This document shows positions 54,172 to 64,000 of a DNA stretch of 64,000 bases, in pieces (the stretch's first letter is position 1; each line of letters opens with the position of its first letter). The stretch lies in NCBI GenBank assembly GCA_963932465.1, contig CAWVRF010001077.1:868001-932000 (forward strand), read 5' to 3'. A program made the translations under genes and the position numbers. Source of the DNA: Maratus speciosus. Lineage: Eukaryota; Arthropoda; Arachnida; Araneae; Salticidae. The notes below the pieces were generated by a model that worked only from the letters and a program-made list of their open reading frames with translations, did no database searches and was not told the origin of the DNA.

Positions 54172-56832
54172 TTCCTCCCCTTCTTTTTCCTCTTTAATCT
54201 TCCTCTCTTGGAACTGCAACTCCTTACATCACAAATTAAATGAACTAAAAATTTTCATTTCTGATCACCCTCATATAGATGTCATTTTCCTACAGGAAAC
54301 CTTCAGCCCCACCTTCAATATTAACATTCCTGGGTATAGGCTATTTCACACACCCCGCTCGGACGGCACCCCGAGAGGAGGCACTGCAATTTACATAAAA
54401 CACCATATCCCTCACTATCTTTTTAACAGTTCTACTTTTAATGACATTGAATACACTAGTATAGTCATTCAGCTTCCCCACATTAATATCCACTTAGCCT
54501 AAATTTACGCTCCACCTACTGGTAACTTTCCTGTTAATAGTTTAACTCATCTCTTTTCTCATCACCAACACTGCTTCTTTGTTGGCGATTATAATGCCAG
54601 GAGTAGGCGTTGGAACTGTCACGGAAATTCTCCTCGGGGTACCTCTCTTCATAATCTTGTCCAACACCTTAAATTAAGCTTACACGCACCTAACACTCCT
54701 ACACACATAAGCACGGCGCCTAATACCCATGATTCCATAATTGATCTTGCTATCTCTAAAAATCTTCCCTATCCTATCACCTCTACTGTCATTAATGATC
54801 TTTCGTCTGACCATTACCCTGTCTGTTTCAAAATTGATATAATAAATCCTATTTCTCCGCCTCCTTCCGTGGCCATTGATTGGAAAAAATTTACCAACCA
54901 TCTTGATAATCAAGACATTACTTTTCCCGTAATTAACTCCATAACTGATATTGATGATGCTGTGGATTTTCTAAATTCTAAAATTATTGAAGCCCAAAAC
55001 CATGCTACCTTCAATACCTTCAAAAATAATAACTCATTCATTCCTCCCCGTTATATATATAACCTGATTAAACACCGTAACCAACTCCGGCGTCAATTTC
55101 AAAATTCTAGAGACCCCTCCCTTAAACCCCTTATCAATAGAGCTAACAATAGAATCAAAAATTGCCTTTTTAAAGAAAAGCAAAAAAGTTGGAATAATTT
55201 CCTCAAAAATCTTGCTAGCGAGGATAATTCTCTTTGGCTAATCAAACGTAAACTCAATAAAAAATATTCTCCCATTCCTCCTCTTTCGGACAATAATATT
55301 AACTATGCATATACTGACCAGGATAAAGCAGACCTACTTGCCAATTCCTACGCTTTACAATTCTCTCCGAACCCAAACCTCGCTAGCCAGGCGCATCTTG
55401 ATGAGGTTAGTGAAACTGTTCGAAATTTCCTAGCCGTCCCCCCTGATGACCCACCCCCTACTATTCAGCCTATTGTAATACATAACATTATTAAAAAATT
55501 GAAAAAACGCAAGACCACAGGTTACGACAAAATTTCTAACACTGCTCTTAAAAACCTTCCACCTAACTGTATTATCTATATCACCTATCTTACTAATGCT
55601 ATCTTTAAATTTAACTACTTCCCGAAACCTTGGAAACTCTCTATCATTTCACCCATACCCAAACCTGGAACTGATCTCTCTAACCCTACTAACTACAGAC
55701 CTATTTCTCTGCTTCCTTCTCTCAGTAAAGTCATTGAACGTGTCATTAGGACCCAGTTGCAGGACTTTATTCAGCAAAACAACATCCTTATGCCTGAACA
55801 ATTTGGCTTTCGCCCAAAACATTCAACCCAACACCAGCTCCTTCGCGTTGTTGAGTTTCTCAGCGAAAAGCTCAACGCGAAGATCCCTGCTGCTGCCATT
55901 TTCCTTGACATCGCAAAGGCTTTTGACAAAGTCTGGCACGAAGGCCTTATATACAAATTAATTAAGCTAAAATTCCGTGCTAGACTCATACATTTAATAT
56001 ACTCATACCTTTGCGGTCGAACTTTTAGAGTCCGCATCAATAACATCTTATCCATAATTCTCTTTATTCTAACGGGCATCCTTCTAGGGAGCGTGTTGGG
56101 CCCAATGTTATTTAACATATTTTTCAATGACATCCCACGCTCATTACTTACTTATTTAGCTCTGTATGCGGACGATACATGTATCTACGCTTCTGAACAC
56201 CTCCCAGATAGTCTATACAGGTACCTGCAGACTCATCTTGAAGACTTCCTTGACTGGTGCGACCTATGGCGCGTTCTAATCAACGAAAATAAAACCAAAG
56301 CTGTTTATTTCTCCCGTAAATTTATCTATTCTCCAAGACTAACAATAAATAACACTACAATTCCATGGTCCGACGAGGCCAAATACCTGGGTGTCATCCT
56401 TGATCGTAGGCTCACTTGGAGCAAACATATTCTCTCCGTCAGGAGGAAAGTCGCCGGAGCTTCTCTTGCCCTTAAACCACTTCTTAATAGTAAAACTCTT
56501 TCAGTCCACAACAAGCTCATCCTCTACAATTCCTGTATTCTCCCCATCATTACTTATGCAAGCCCTATCTGGGGCTTTACCAGCAAATCCTCTATGGACA
56601 ACCTAAGCAAACTCCATAATAAAAACCTTCGCACCGTCCGAGGCGCCTCCAGTTCCGTAGGGACCTGAACACCATCACCCTTAGGAAAAGAATTAAAGAT
56701 CTTGCAAATACTTTCTATTCTATCTTATATGACCTTCCAAATGATATTGTGGCAGGGCTCCCTGACTATGACGCCTTCGAGCCCCATCATCGCAAACGCC
56801 CGAAATATTCCACAATAATGGAATCCCCGTGA
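54128..56832 (+). pseudogene. Jockey-type LINE ORF2 (endonuclease and reverse transcriptase), broken
   Basis: ORF2 overlaps the end of ORF1 by about 44 nt; a likely start is ATG 54,164 (MSNSSPSF). APE-type endonuclease motifs are SWNCNSL, IFLQET, YAPP, GDYNAR and SDHYPV. An in-frame TAA at 54,500-54,502 interrupts it. Reverse transcriptase motifs follow: TGYDKISN, NYRPISLLPSLSKVIERV, EQFGFRPKHSTQHQL, FLDIAKAFDKVWH, GILLGSVLGPMLFN (usually PQGS here), ALYADDTCIYA and YLGVILDRRLTWS. The frame stops at 56,668 after a small deletion; C-terminal homology continues in another frame (DLNTITLRKRIKDLA) to TGA 56,830-56,832. Confidence 0.9.
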
Positions 56833-57488
56833 GCTTTGTGTTCACCGCATAAGATTGCTAAGTAAATTTTTTCTCCTTTTTTCTTTCCTATTTTATTCAA
56901 AAGAAAAAAAAACCTCTATATATACTTTATTATATAGAAAAAAAAGATATGTTGCTCTGATTAGTGCCTTTTTGTTTATGTAGGCAGCCTTGCTGCCTTC
57001 CTTAACCGCCGACCCTGCCCTTGCTTGGTGTGAGTAATTTCTGAACTAGTGCTAACTTCTATTTAACTTATTTTTCTCTTCTTTACAGCAGTCAGTACTG
57101 CAGCTAAACCTATATCTTTATATAATTTCACCATGTAAATCCAAGTTCTTAATCTTTTTTCTCTTAACTTTTAAAGCATCTATGCAAGTTATATCTTAAG
57201 TTTTTCCTTTTTTAAGTAGTTGCAAACAACTACACATTTCTTACTTTCCCAATGGCTCTACTTTATGTAAGACATCACAATTAATCAGACTGGGTGTAAA
57301 GTTGACTTCAACTAGGCAGCCCCTTAACCGCTGCCTCACTATTCAGCACTGTTCAGCATCCACCCCCCCCCCCCCTTACCCCAATAGTTAAAAATATATA
57401 ATTTAGTTAAAAGTTTCTATTGCCAATCTTTTTAAAATTAAGTGGACTATGAATATTTAATGAAACTCAGGAATTAAAAAAAAAAAAA
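56833..57488 (+). other. 3' UTR and A tail of the LINE
   Basis: Pyrimidine-rich, non-coding. It contains GCAGCCTTGCTGCC and AGGCAGCCCCTTAACCGCTGCCT, which can form hairpins, and ends with a 13-base A run. Confidence 0.6.
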
Positions 57489-57989
57489 TTGCTTAAATGA
57501 AGCTTTAATCTCGGAAGCAATTAATGGTTCTGATGGTGAAAAATATGTTATATTTGAAATAAAGGATCCAGGAGATCATTTTAAACACAGAACGATCTCT
57601 TGGCAGATGTAACAATATCAATGGCTATTGATTCGTTTCGCGGTCACGTGATGCATACAGAAAATTAGCTTTAATTAACAATAAGTTTTAAATTAATTGT
57701 GTTCGAAGGTAATTTTTTTCAGTTAATTATTTTTCCTTTCAAAAATTGGTAAATTTCATAATGGTAAAATGATTTATGCCTATTGGTAGCACCAACTAAA
57801 TGCATTTTTAATTGTGATTTCAACGAAGTTTTCAATTACTGTTTCCTACCTTAAAATTTTGTGAAACTTTCATAAGTTAAAAGGATTTATGATAGTAATT
57901 ATTATGGCTAGAGTTGCTGCAAAAAGTGTCGAGCAAGCAAAGCGAGCTGGGAACGCGTAGCGGTTCTAACATGAATCGTGTTGCAATTC
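57489..57989. other. AT-rich non-coding stretch
   Basis: No gene. A GCAAGCAAAGCGAGC-type segment from about 57,930 is probably part of the Helitron-like end that follows. Confidence 0.45.
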
Positions 57990-58036
57990 ACGGAGGGTTG
58001 GCGAGCGTTAGTGAGCAGGGGGCAGAGCCCCCTAGT
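57990..58036 (+). mobile_element. Helitron/Helentron-like 3' terminus (plus strand)
   Basis: GGAGGGTTGGCGAGCG is followed by the hairpin GGGGGC-AGA-GCCCCC (58,018-58,032) and CTAG-TAT. It matches, on the opposite strand, 1592-1637. Confidence 0.5.
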
Positions 58037-58344
58037 ATGATAGAAAGGAGTAAAAAGCAGCAGAGATGCAGAATGGAAAGTTGTACATATAAAACTATCA
58101 CTTTTTTCAGAAAAATATGAAGCATTTACATGTTTTCACGCACAAAGAAATTGTTTTACAAAATTTCATATGAAATAAACTCATTTTATTCATTCTCATG
58201 TCATTTATATCTCACATAATTGTAAATATGCACAAACAATAAAATTGCTTTTGCGTAATTTAAGCCTGATGTCCTATTATTAGAACACTTTTTAATTAAT
58301 TTACTAATTATTAAAAGGATATAATACATCATATTATACTTAAT
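58037..58344. other. AT-rich spacer
   Basis: No gene or repeat recognised. Confidence 0.5.
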
Positions 58345-58346
58345 TA

Positions 58347-58799
58347 CCGGGTGTCCCAAAAAGGACTGACTGATTTTAAAATTCAATAACTTGCAAACGG
58401 TGACAGATATTTAAAAAATTCTTGCAGGAGGGTTATGCATAAGGTCAAAAGTTTTATTACAGTGATTTTCAATTTTAGTTCGAATTACAAACAATAGATG
58501 GCGCTGCGATCAATAGACGCTGAATTCAGGCTCGATTTTTGGTACTTCGTGGCCCGGATAATACGTTTCCATCTCCTTTTTCAGCATGGAACAAGAGAAA
58601 GGACCAGAAATCGAGCCTGTATTTAGCGACTATTGCTTACAGTGCCATCTATTGTTTGTAATTCGAACTAAAATCGAAAATCACTGTAATAAAACTTTTG
58701 ACCTTATGCATAACCCTCCTGCAAGAATTTTTTAAATATCTGTCACCGTTTGCAAGTTATTAAATTTTAAAATCAGTCAGTCCTTTTTGGGACACCCGG
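58347..58799. mobile_element. Near-perfect palindromic MITE, 453 bp
   Basis: Both ends read CCGGGTGTCCCAAAAAGGAC inward, and the arms are nearly identical for about 190 bp (few differences by eye), then diverge somewhat to a centre near 58,570. TA flanks both sides (58,345-58,346; 58,800-58,801). Non-coding; the TA duplication suggests a Tc1/mariner-mobilised element. Confidence 0.9.
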
Positions 58800-58889
58800 T
58801 ATATTCATTTAAGCATATTCAACACGCAATTTATTTTTTATCTGTTTCAATAATAAATCCGGGCCGAAGGGGTTAGTCTTATTTTTTTT

Positions 58890-59345
58890 CACTTTCCTAC
58901 AAAATTGAAAAGTGTTTATGAGTGAGTAATAACTGCTGGAAGTGCGTTTTAAAAATCGGTATGCGCTTTTAAATGTAACTAATTTTTTGCATGTTACTCG
59001 TTTTTTATAAATTCTATACCTCATATACAGGGCTGCACAAAAGAATTCACGTACTACTCTTCTTATTAGCGGATATTTCTGAAGGGGAATTTTTGACTAG
59101 GTGTATGCATTTCTTAACTGAACTAAATTATGGCATGCATGTAGCTAATAGATACAAATCTATATATCATATACAGGGCTTCTTAAAGAATTCGGATAAT
59201 TTTCCGATTGTAGATGTGAACAGCTGAAATTGGGTTTTCAAACATGTTATGCGTTTCCATAGGGTTGAATTAACATAAATATTTTAACTTATTAAACGGT
59301 GCAGCTTTGCTACATTATACTAAATGTGTTGGAAAGTGTTTCATA
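58890..59345. repeat. Second copy of the 11,829-12,250 repeat (BEL-free)
   Basis: From 58,924 it parallels 11,829 onward: TTTTTTGCATGTTACTCGTT, ACAGGGCTGCACAAAAGAAT, TATATATCATATACAGGGC, AACAGCTGAAATTGGG and CTAAATGTGTTGGAA. The sequence continues past the point where the other copy is interrupted by the BEL 5' LTR. Confidence 0.85.
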
Positions 59346-59535
59346 ATCTATGCTAAACGCATGATTTTTCTTTCTTGTTAGATATATTTATGTAGTCTTA
59401 ATTATTGCAGTACAAAAAAGAATCAATCACAGTCAATGCCAGCTTTTAATTGATGTACAAAACTTTTTTCGAGCGAAAAAGATGTTGCAATCAAAAATAT
59501 TTAGACTAAATTTAGTCGCTTGCTCTTCAATTTAG

Positions 59536-59747
59536 CCCTTTAAGGGGGGGGGGGGATGTCTTTGAAACCGCTTAAATTTAATTCCCAAAAGTGACAATGG
59601 CACCAGTATTTTATTATAATTTTTTTCTGTTTATTATGTATGTGAAAAATAGCTTTTTCTTATTTGCAAATAAATTTGTACCTAAATTCCGGTGCTAATC
59701 GTTCATTTCAACATTTTATTTATGCAAGTGCTTTGCTCCTAAAAGGG
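59536..59747. mobile_element. piggyBac-like MITE, family 3 (about 212 bp)
   Basis: Left flank TTAG (a mutated TTAA) with CCCTTTAAG; right end, read inward, CCCTTTTAGG with TTAA outside (59,748-59,751). A G run (59,544-59,554) lies near the left end. Confidence 0.6.
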
Positions 59748-59939
59748 TTAAACAAATATCACTGAAAAATATATTTCTTTAAAGTTCTGTGAGTCATAGA
59801 TATATGTGTATTTATTATTGTTGTTGTTATTTAAATATCTTAATTTTATTATTTGGCTTTAAGGTAAATATAATGGTCATTAAGTTTTATTTAAAGGTTT
59901 GAAAAGTTGATATGATGTTAGCTTTATCTATCTATAGTA

Positions 59940-62100
59940 ATATTATAATGAAGTAAAGTTTGTTTGTTTGTAGGGAGTAATCTCTGGAACTACTGGATAT
60001 ACTCCATTACTATAAAGCAAGGGTATCAAAATGATGGTGTTAGTCCCTGTTCCAACATGGGCTATATTTTCTGTCAATACCACAAACCAAAGGTGGTGCA
60101 GGAGCAAAAAACTTTCTAAAAATACGAAATTTGTGTTATTGAACGACCTGAAAATATAAAATTCGGCTTGGTACATCTTATAAGATATAAATGATCTCTA
60201 AGAACATTTCCTAAGAAAATCGAAATTAAAAAGTGGTGAAAATGCACGAAAAGCGTTCTAAAAGCGTTCCAAATAGCGATTTCTAAGCAATCTCAGAAAG
60301 TACCGAACCGATTTAAAAAATAATGGTGTCAAAATGATGGTGACAGCTCTTGCTCTAACATAGGTGATATTTTACGTTGTTACCACTTCTCCAACGCGTT
60401 GTGCAGGAGAAAAAAACGTTCTAAAAATGCGATTTTTGTGACACTGAAAGGTTTAGAAACATTAAATTTGGCATGGTAGTTATTTATAAGATATAAATTA
60501 CCTGTAGGAACATTTTTTTAAAAATTCGAAATTTAAAAGGGATGAAAATGCGTGAAAAGAGTTTTAAAAACGTTCTAAATGCCAATTTGTAAGCAAACTC
60601 AAGAAGTATCAAACCAATTTCAAAGGTAATGGTTGGAAATTGATGCTGACAGCCCTTGCTCTAACATAAGCTCTATTTTATGTTGGTGTCATTTACCACC
60701 TGGATGTTGAAGGAGCAAAAATGTTCTAAATTGCGTTTTTTGTGATACTGCAACGGCTAGCAACTCGAATTTAGGCATGGTAGCTACATATAAGATATAA
60801 ATGATCGCTAAGAAAATTTTCTAAAAAATTCGAAATTTAAAAGGAGTGAAAATGGTCGAAAAGCGTACTAAAAACGTTCTAAATTGCAATTTCTACGCAA
60901 TCTCAGGATGTACCAAACCAATTTAAAAAGTAGTGTTTGAAAATTGATGGTGACAACCCTTTCTCCAACATAAGATCTATTTCATGCCGAAGTCACTACC
61001 ACCTGGGGATTGCATGAGCAAAAAACGTTCTAAATTGTGATTTTTGTGGTACTGCAGGGACTAGCAACTTGAAATTTGACATGATTATTACTTATAAGAT
61101 GTAAATGCTCCATATGAACAGTTTCTAAAATAAATTCTAAATTTAAAAAGAGTGAAAATGCGAGAAAACGTTCTAAAAACGTTCTAAATTGCTATTTCCA
61201 CTCAATCTCAGGAAATATCAAACCGATTTCAAAAGTAATGACTGCAAATTGATGGTGACAATCCCTGCTCCAACGTAGGCTATATTTATGTTGTTGTCAC
61301 TATTACCGAAGGGCTGCAGGAACAAAAAATATCCTAAATTGCGTTATTTGTGATACCGGGGTGCCTAATATTTTTTAATTTGGCATAGTAATTACTTAAC
61401 AGATGCAAATGTTTTCTAAGAACCGTCGAAAAAAAAATTTCTAAATTTAAAAGGATGAAGTGAGCAAAGAGCGTTCTAAAAACGTTCTAAATTGCAATTT
61501 TTATGCAATCTTATGAAATACTAAACAAATTTTAAAAATAATGGAGAAAAATTTGTGGTGATAGAACCTGCCCAAACATATGCTTTATTTAATGACGCTG
61601 CCACTACCACTAGAGGGTTGCAGGAGCAAAACACGTTCTAAATTGTGATTTCTGTGATACTGAAGAGGATAGAAACTTGACATATGGCATAGCAGTTACT
61701 TATACAATATTAATGCCCGCTATGAACAGTCGAAAAGCGGGTGAAGAGAAGGGAAGAGACATAACCCTTCTAAAAAAGTCCTAAATTACGAATTGTATGT
61801 AGTCTCAAAAAATAATGAACCGATTCCAAAAGTAATGGTTGCGTATCAATGGGGACACTTTCTGGTCCTACACAGGCTATAATTTATGCCTGTTCTACTA
61901 CCACCTCGGATTGGAACGAACAACAAACGTTCTAAAAAAGCCTTTAAAACTTTCTAAATTACGCTTTCTGTGGATTATTAGAAAATACCAAACTGATTTC
62001 AAAGTTAATGTTGGGAAATTAATGGTGACAGACCCTGTTTCAGCATATGCATTTTATGTTGCAACTACCACTAGACAAGTGATAGACCGTTAGACAAGAA
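59940..62100 (-). repeat. Degenerate tandem array, period about 300 bp, about 7 units
   Basis: The phrase GTTCTAAAAACGTTCTAAAT, or a close variant, starts near 60,256, 60,559, 60,862, 61,163, 61,470 and 61,763, with a shortened unit near 61,940. Each is followed by CAATCTCAGGAA(G/A)TA and later by GATGGTGACA and a CTACCACC-type phrase. At the left edge TAATATTATAATGAAG and GTTTGTTTGTTTGTAGGGAG are, on the minus strand, a typical retroposon-like tail (AACAAACAAAC, then CTTCATTATAATATTA). No ORF crosses the units. Confidence 0.8.
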
Positions 62101-62590
62101 GCTTGGAATTTGACATGATGGTTAATTTTAAGATGTAGATGCGTACTAAAAGGATGGCTTAAAAGAAAATCAAAGCTCCAAATGAATAGTGAAATCAGCA
62201 CAAAAGTTTCAAAATACTTTCTAAATTATTTTTAGTTCCTTTTATTAATTTCCGTTTCATTTCTGTCTAATGCAGTGCAATAATGAAGTTTGGTCAAACT
62301 CTAGCTTAATTACTAATTTTTGATTTATTCCTAAGAGTACAATTTATTCTAACAAAAATTAGGCATACACATTTCACTTGGCATATTTCAACTATTACTC
62401 GAGCAACTTTTGCTAGCAGATTATGTTTTAATATGTTTATATGTCCGGTGACAGTCAGATTTTATTTTCTACTTAAATATAAAACATAATCTAAATAAAA
62501 TTAAATATAAATGAAAGTTATTATTTTTTATCATTTTAAAATATTTAAAATGATTATTTATTTTATCTTGAGGCTATCACATCAATAATT
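62101..62590. other. AT-rich non-coding stretch
   Basis: No gene or repeat recognised. Confidence 0.5.
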
Positions 62591-62594
62591 TTAA

Positions 62595-62794
62595 CCCCTT
62601 CGGGACCGGTGGCTTTTACACAAATTTTATTCGGTTTGTACCACTTTTTTTACAAAAGTTACCTTTATTTAAACAATCACAAAAATGCTCTGATTAAAGA
62701 AACTAAATATTACTTTTCTTTTTTACTGGTAACTAAAACAAATTTTGTATGCTCTTTTTGAGGGTGCATATATGCACCCATGGTTCTGAACGGG
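62595..62794. mobile_element. piggyBac-like MITE, family 1 copy 3 (200 bp)
   Basis: TTAA on both sides (62,591-62,594; 62,795-62,798). The left end CCCCTTCGGGACCGGTG is like the other family-1 copies; the right end is diverged (CCCGTTCAGAACC inward). It contains the palindrome GGGTGCATATATGCACCC. Confidence 0.8.
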
Positions 62795-63110
62795 TTAATA
62801 TTCAGAGACATTCTGCGATATTAAATAGTTTTCTCTCCAGCCCCCTTCCTTTTTCTTATCAGAAATCCATAGCTGCCATCTTGTATGGATTTGTCCTACC
62901 ACTAAAATTTAATTGTAAATTTTACCTAAAACAATCTCCGAAATTTAAAGATTTCTAACGATGAATCAATACCAAAATTTCTGTTAAATTTTAGTTGTAA
63001 CAAAATCCGTATAAGTTGGAAGCTATGGAAATGAAATCAAAAACATGGGAAATGAATATAGCCATTTTATTGTTCTTACTTATACTCATCTGATTAGTAT
63101 TCGTACTTAA

Positions 63111-63295
63111 CCCCTTCGTGACGGGAGTCTTTTACGGAATTTTTAATCTTTTGTCACCGTTTTTTAAAAACAGAAATTTGTGTCTTCTTGAATCGAGAAA
63201 ACGCGCTGTCTAAATAAGGCAAATTTTACAGTAAAATTTTACTGGTGAGGAAAAACAAGGATTCTGAGCGCTTCATGCCGCTCGTCCCCAAGGGG
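63111..63295. mobile_element. piggyBac-like MITE, family 1 copy 4 (185 bp)
   Basis: TTAA on both sides (63,107-63,110; 63,296-63,299). Very similar to the copy at 48,404-48,603, with a short deletion before the right end. Confidence 0.9.
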
Positions 63296-63299
63296 TTAA

Positions 63300-64000
63300 C
63301 CCTTTATGCTTCGACGGTACTTTAAAGCAGTATAGTTTTCTATCCCAATTAAAACACACTCATGGAATGCATTCGAATGTTGCGAGTGAGTATTGTTGCG
63401 AGTGAGAATTCATTTTTCTTTCATTTTTTTGTCTAACCGGGTATCCTTAACTTTCGCTTGGAAACATCTTAAATTTTAAAGGTAAGGTTATCATATTTTT
63501 TTTCTTGTTTTATATAGATCACTTGGCAATATGTGATTCTTAAAAGATAATTTTCCTACCATTGGCGGAGAAGTTGTACTCTCAAAGCTGGTATGCGTAA
63601 GGGGCTGGATTCGAACCCAATCGCGCCCGTCTGCCTCATCGTTTGAAATTTTCTGTAGTTTTCTTCAAACTTTGGATATCCTTGCATAAAAACGGGTTAG
63701 GTTCCCTTAGAAAGACCTCCCCCTCACGGGGCACACCCGCTCTCCTTCGGCCTATATCCGTAGTGTAGAGAAATCGGCCGTAATAAAAATAGCACAACAC
63801 AAAAACCGCGCTAAATTTTTTTATTTTCAATTTGTTTTCTTTACGAAGCATTTTTCTAAGCGGTACTTTTGAGTACCGTTGGGATTACGTTGAACAGGAT
63901 TTTTAATTGGGTTCTTATTATTTGTATACATATGGTCATAAAAACGTATATGGGGCATTCTCACAATCTTTTGATTTTTAGGTCCCTGAATAATAATTTT
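63300..64000. other. Non-coding end of window with a GC-richer block
   Basis: No gene. The block 63,560-63,800 is more GC-rich and contains, on the minus strand, GGTTCGAATCC (63,607-63,617), a perfect RNA polymerase III B-box. No A-box at the right distance and no cloverleaf were found, so this is not called as a tRNA; a tRNA-derived SINE or chance is possible. Confidence 0.4.

Larger units (their letters stand above)
52260..57488 (+). mobile_element. Jockey-type non-LTR retrotransposon (LINE), nearly full length, broken
   Basis: The order is a 5' UTR (start uncertain, about 52,260), ORF1 (gag-like), ORF2 (endonuclease/reverse transcriptase) overlapping the end of ORF1, a 3' UTR with a C run (57,361-57,374), and a 13-nt A run at 57,476-57,488. 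There is no LTR. Both ORFs have a few frameshifts or stops. No target-site duplication was found, so the 5' limit is approximate. Confidence 0.85.

Noticed and set aside
59940..62100. CRISPR-like array
   Set aside because: The unit is about 300 bp, degenerate along its whole length and in a eukaryotic context, with no short identical repeats and unique spacers.
63590..63660. tRNA gene on the minus strand
   Set aside because: Only a T-arm-like B-box is present; no A-box at the right distance and no acceptor or anticodon stems could be drawn.

Overview
The window is AT-rich, intron-scale eukaryotic DNA with no intact conventional protein-coding gene that I can support. Its content points to an arthropod, possibly a chelicerate: BEL/Pao and Jockey-type retroelements, several mariner/Tc1, Tigger/pogo and piggyBac relatives, many palindromic MITEs, and long A/T and G/C homopolymer runs. 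The species assignment is an inference from transposon types, not from a marker gene. Almost everything recognisable is a decayed mobile element; the rest is AT-rich sequence that looks intergenic or intronic.

Layout. 1-5.3 kb: a foldback MITE (465-615), a Helitron-like terminus (1592-1637), a 3-unit 287-bp tandem array (about 3305-4105) and a promoter-like GC-richer block (4430-4960). 5.29-6.26 kb: minus-strand copy of a Jockey-type ORF1 that ends in poly(A) soon after the ORF1 stop and lacks ORF2. 9.5-9.9 kb: 3' end of a mariner. 10.9-12.25 kb: a repeat family into which a 5.5-kb BEL/Pao LTR element (12,256-17,783) inserted. That element keeps both LTRs, gag, protease, RNase H and integrase but has lost the reverse-transcriptase core. 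20.7-26 kb: a MITE, LINE-like tails and microsatellites. 26,235-27,152 and 40,823-41,802: two Tigger-like elements keeping only the C-terminal tail of the transposase. 31,981-32,387: palindromic MITE. 35.5-37.7 kb: a nested inverted-repeat complex. 38.9-39.7 kb: a CpG-richer block, a 58-codon ORF followed by a splice-donor-like sequence, and a 180-bp duplication.

42,232-46,886 is a mariner-like transposon split by three later insertions (a long-TIR Tc1-type element, a 529-bp TA element, and an 877-bp TTAA element). 47,890-49,247 is a second nest holding four smaller MITEs. 48-51.8 kb and 59-63.3 kb carry seven TTAA-flanked elements. The likely type of helper, a piggyBac transposase pseudogene, lies at about 50,418-51,735. 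52.3-57.49 kb holds a nearly full-length but broken Jockey-type LINE (ORF1 with PRE_C2HC and three zinc knuckles; ORF2 with endonuclease and reverse transcriptase). 58,347-58,799 is a near-perfect palindromic MITE. 59,940-62,100 is a degenerate array of about 300-bp units.

The elements can be ordered in part: the mariner predates its three insertions; the 10.9-12.2 kb repeat predates the BEL element; the 58,347 palindrome looks young. I found no novel defence or metabolic system. The most interesting signals are structural: half-LINE retrocopy, RT-less BEL, nested insertions with readable empty sites, and large palindromes.
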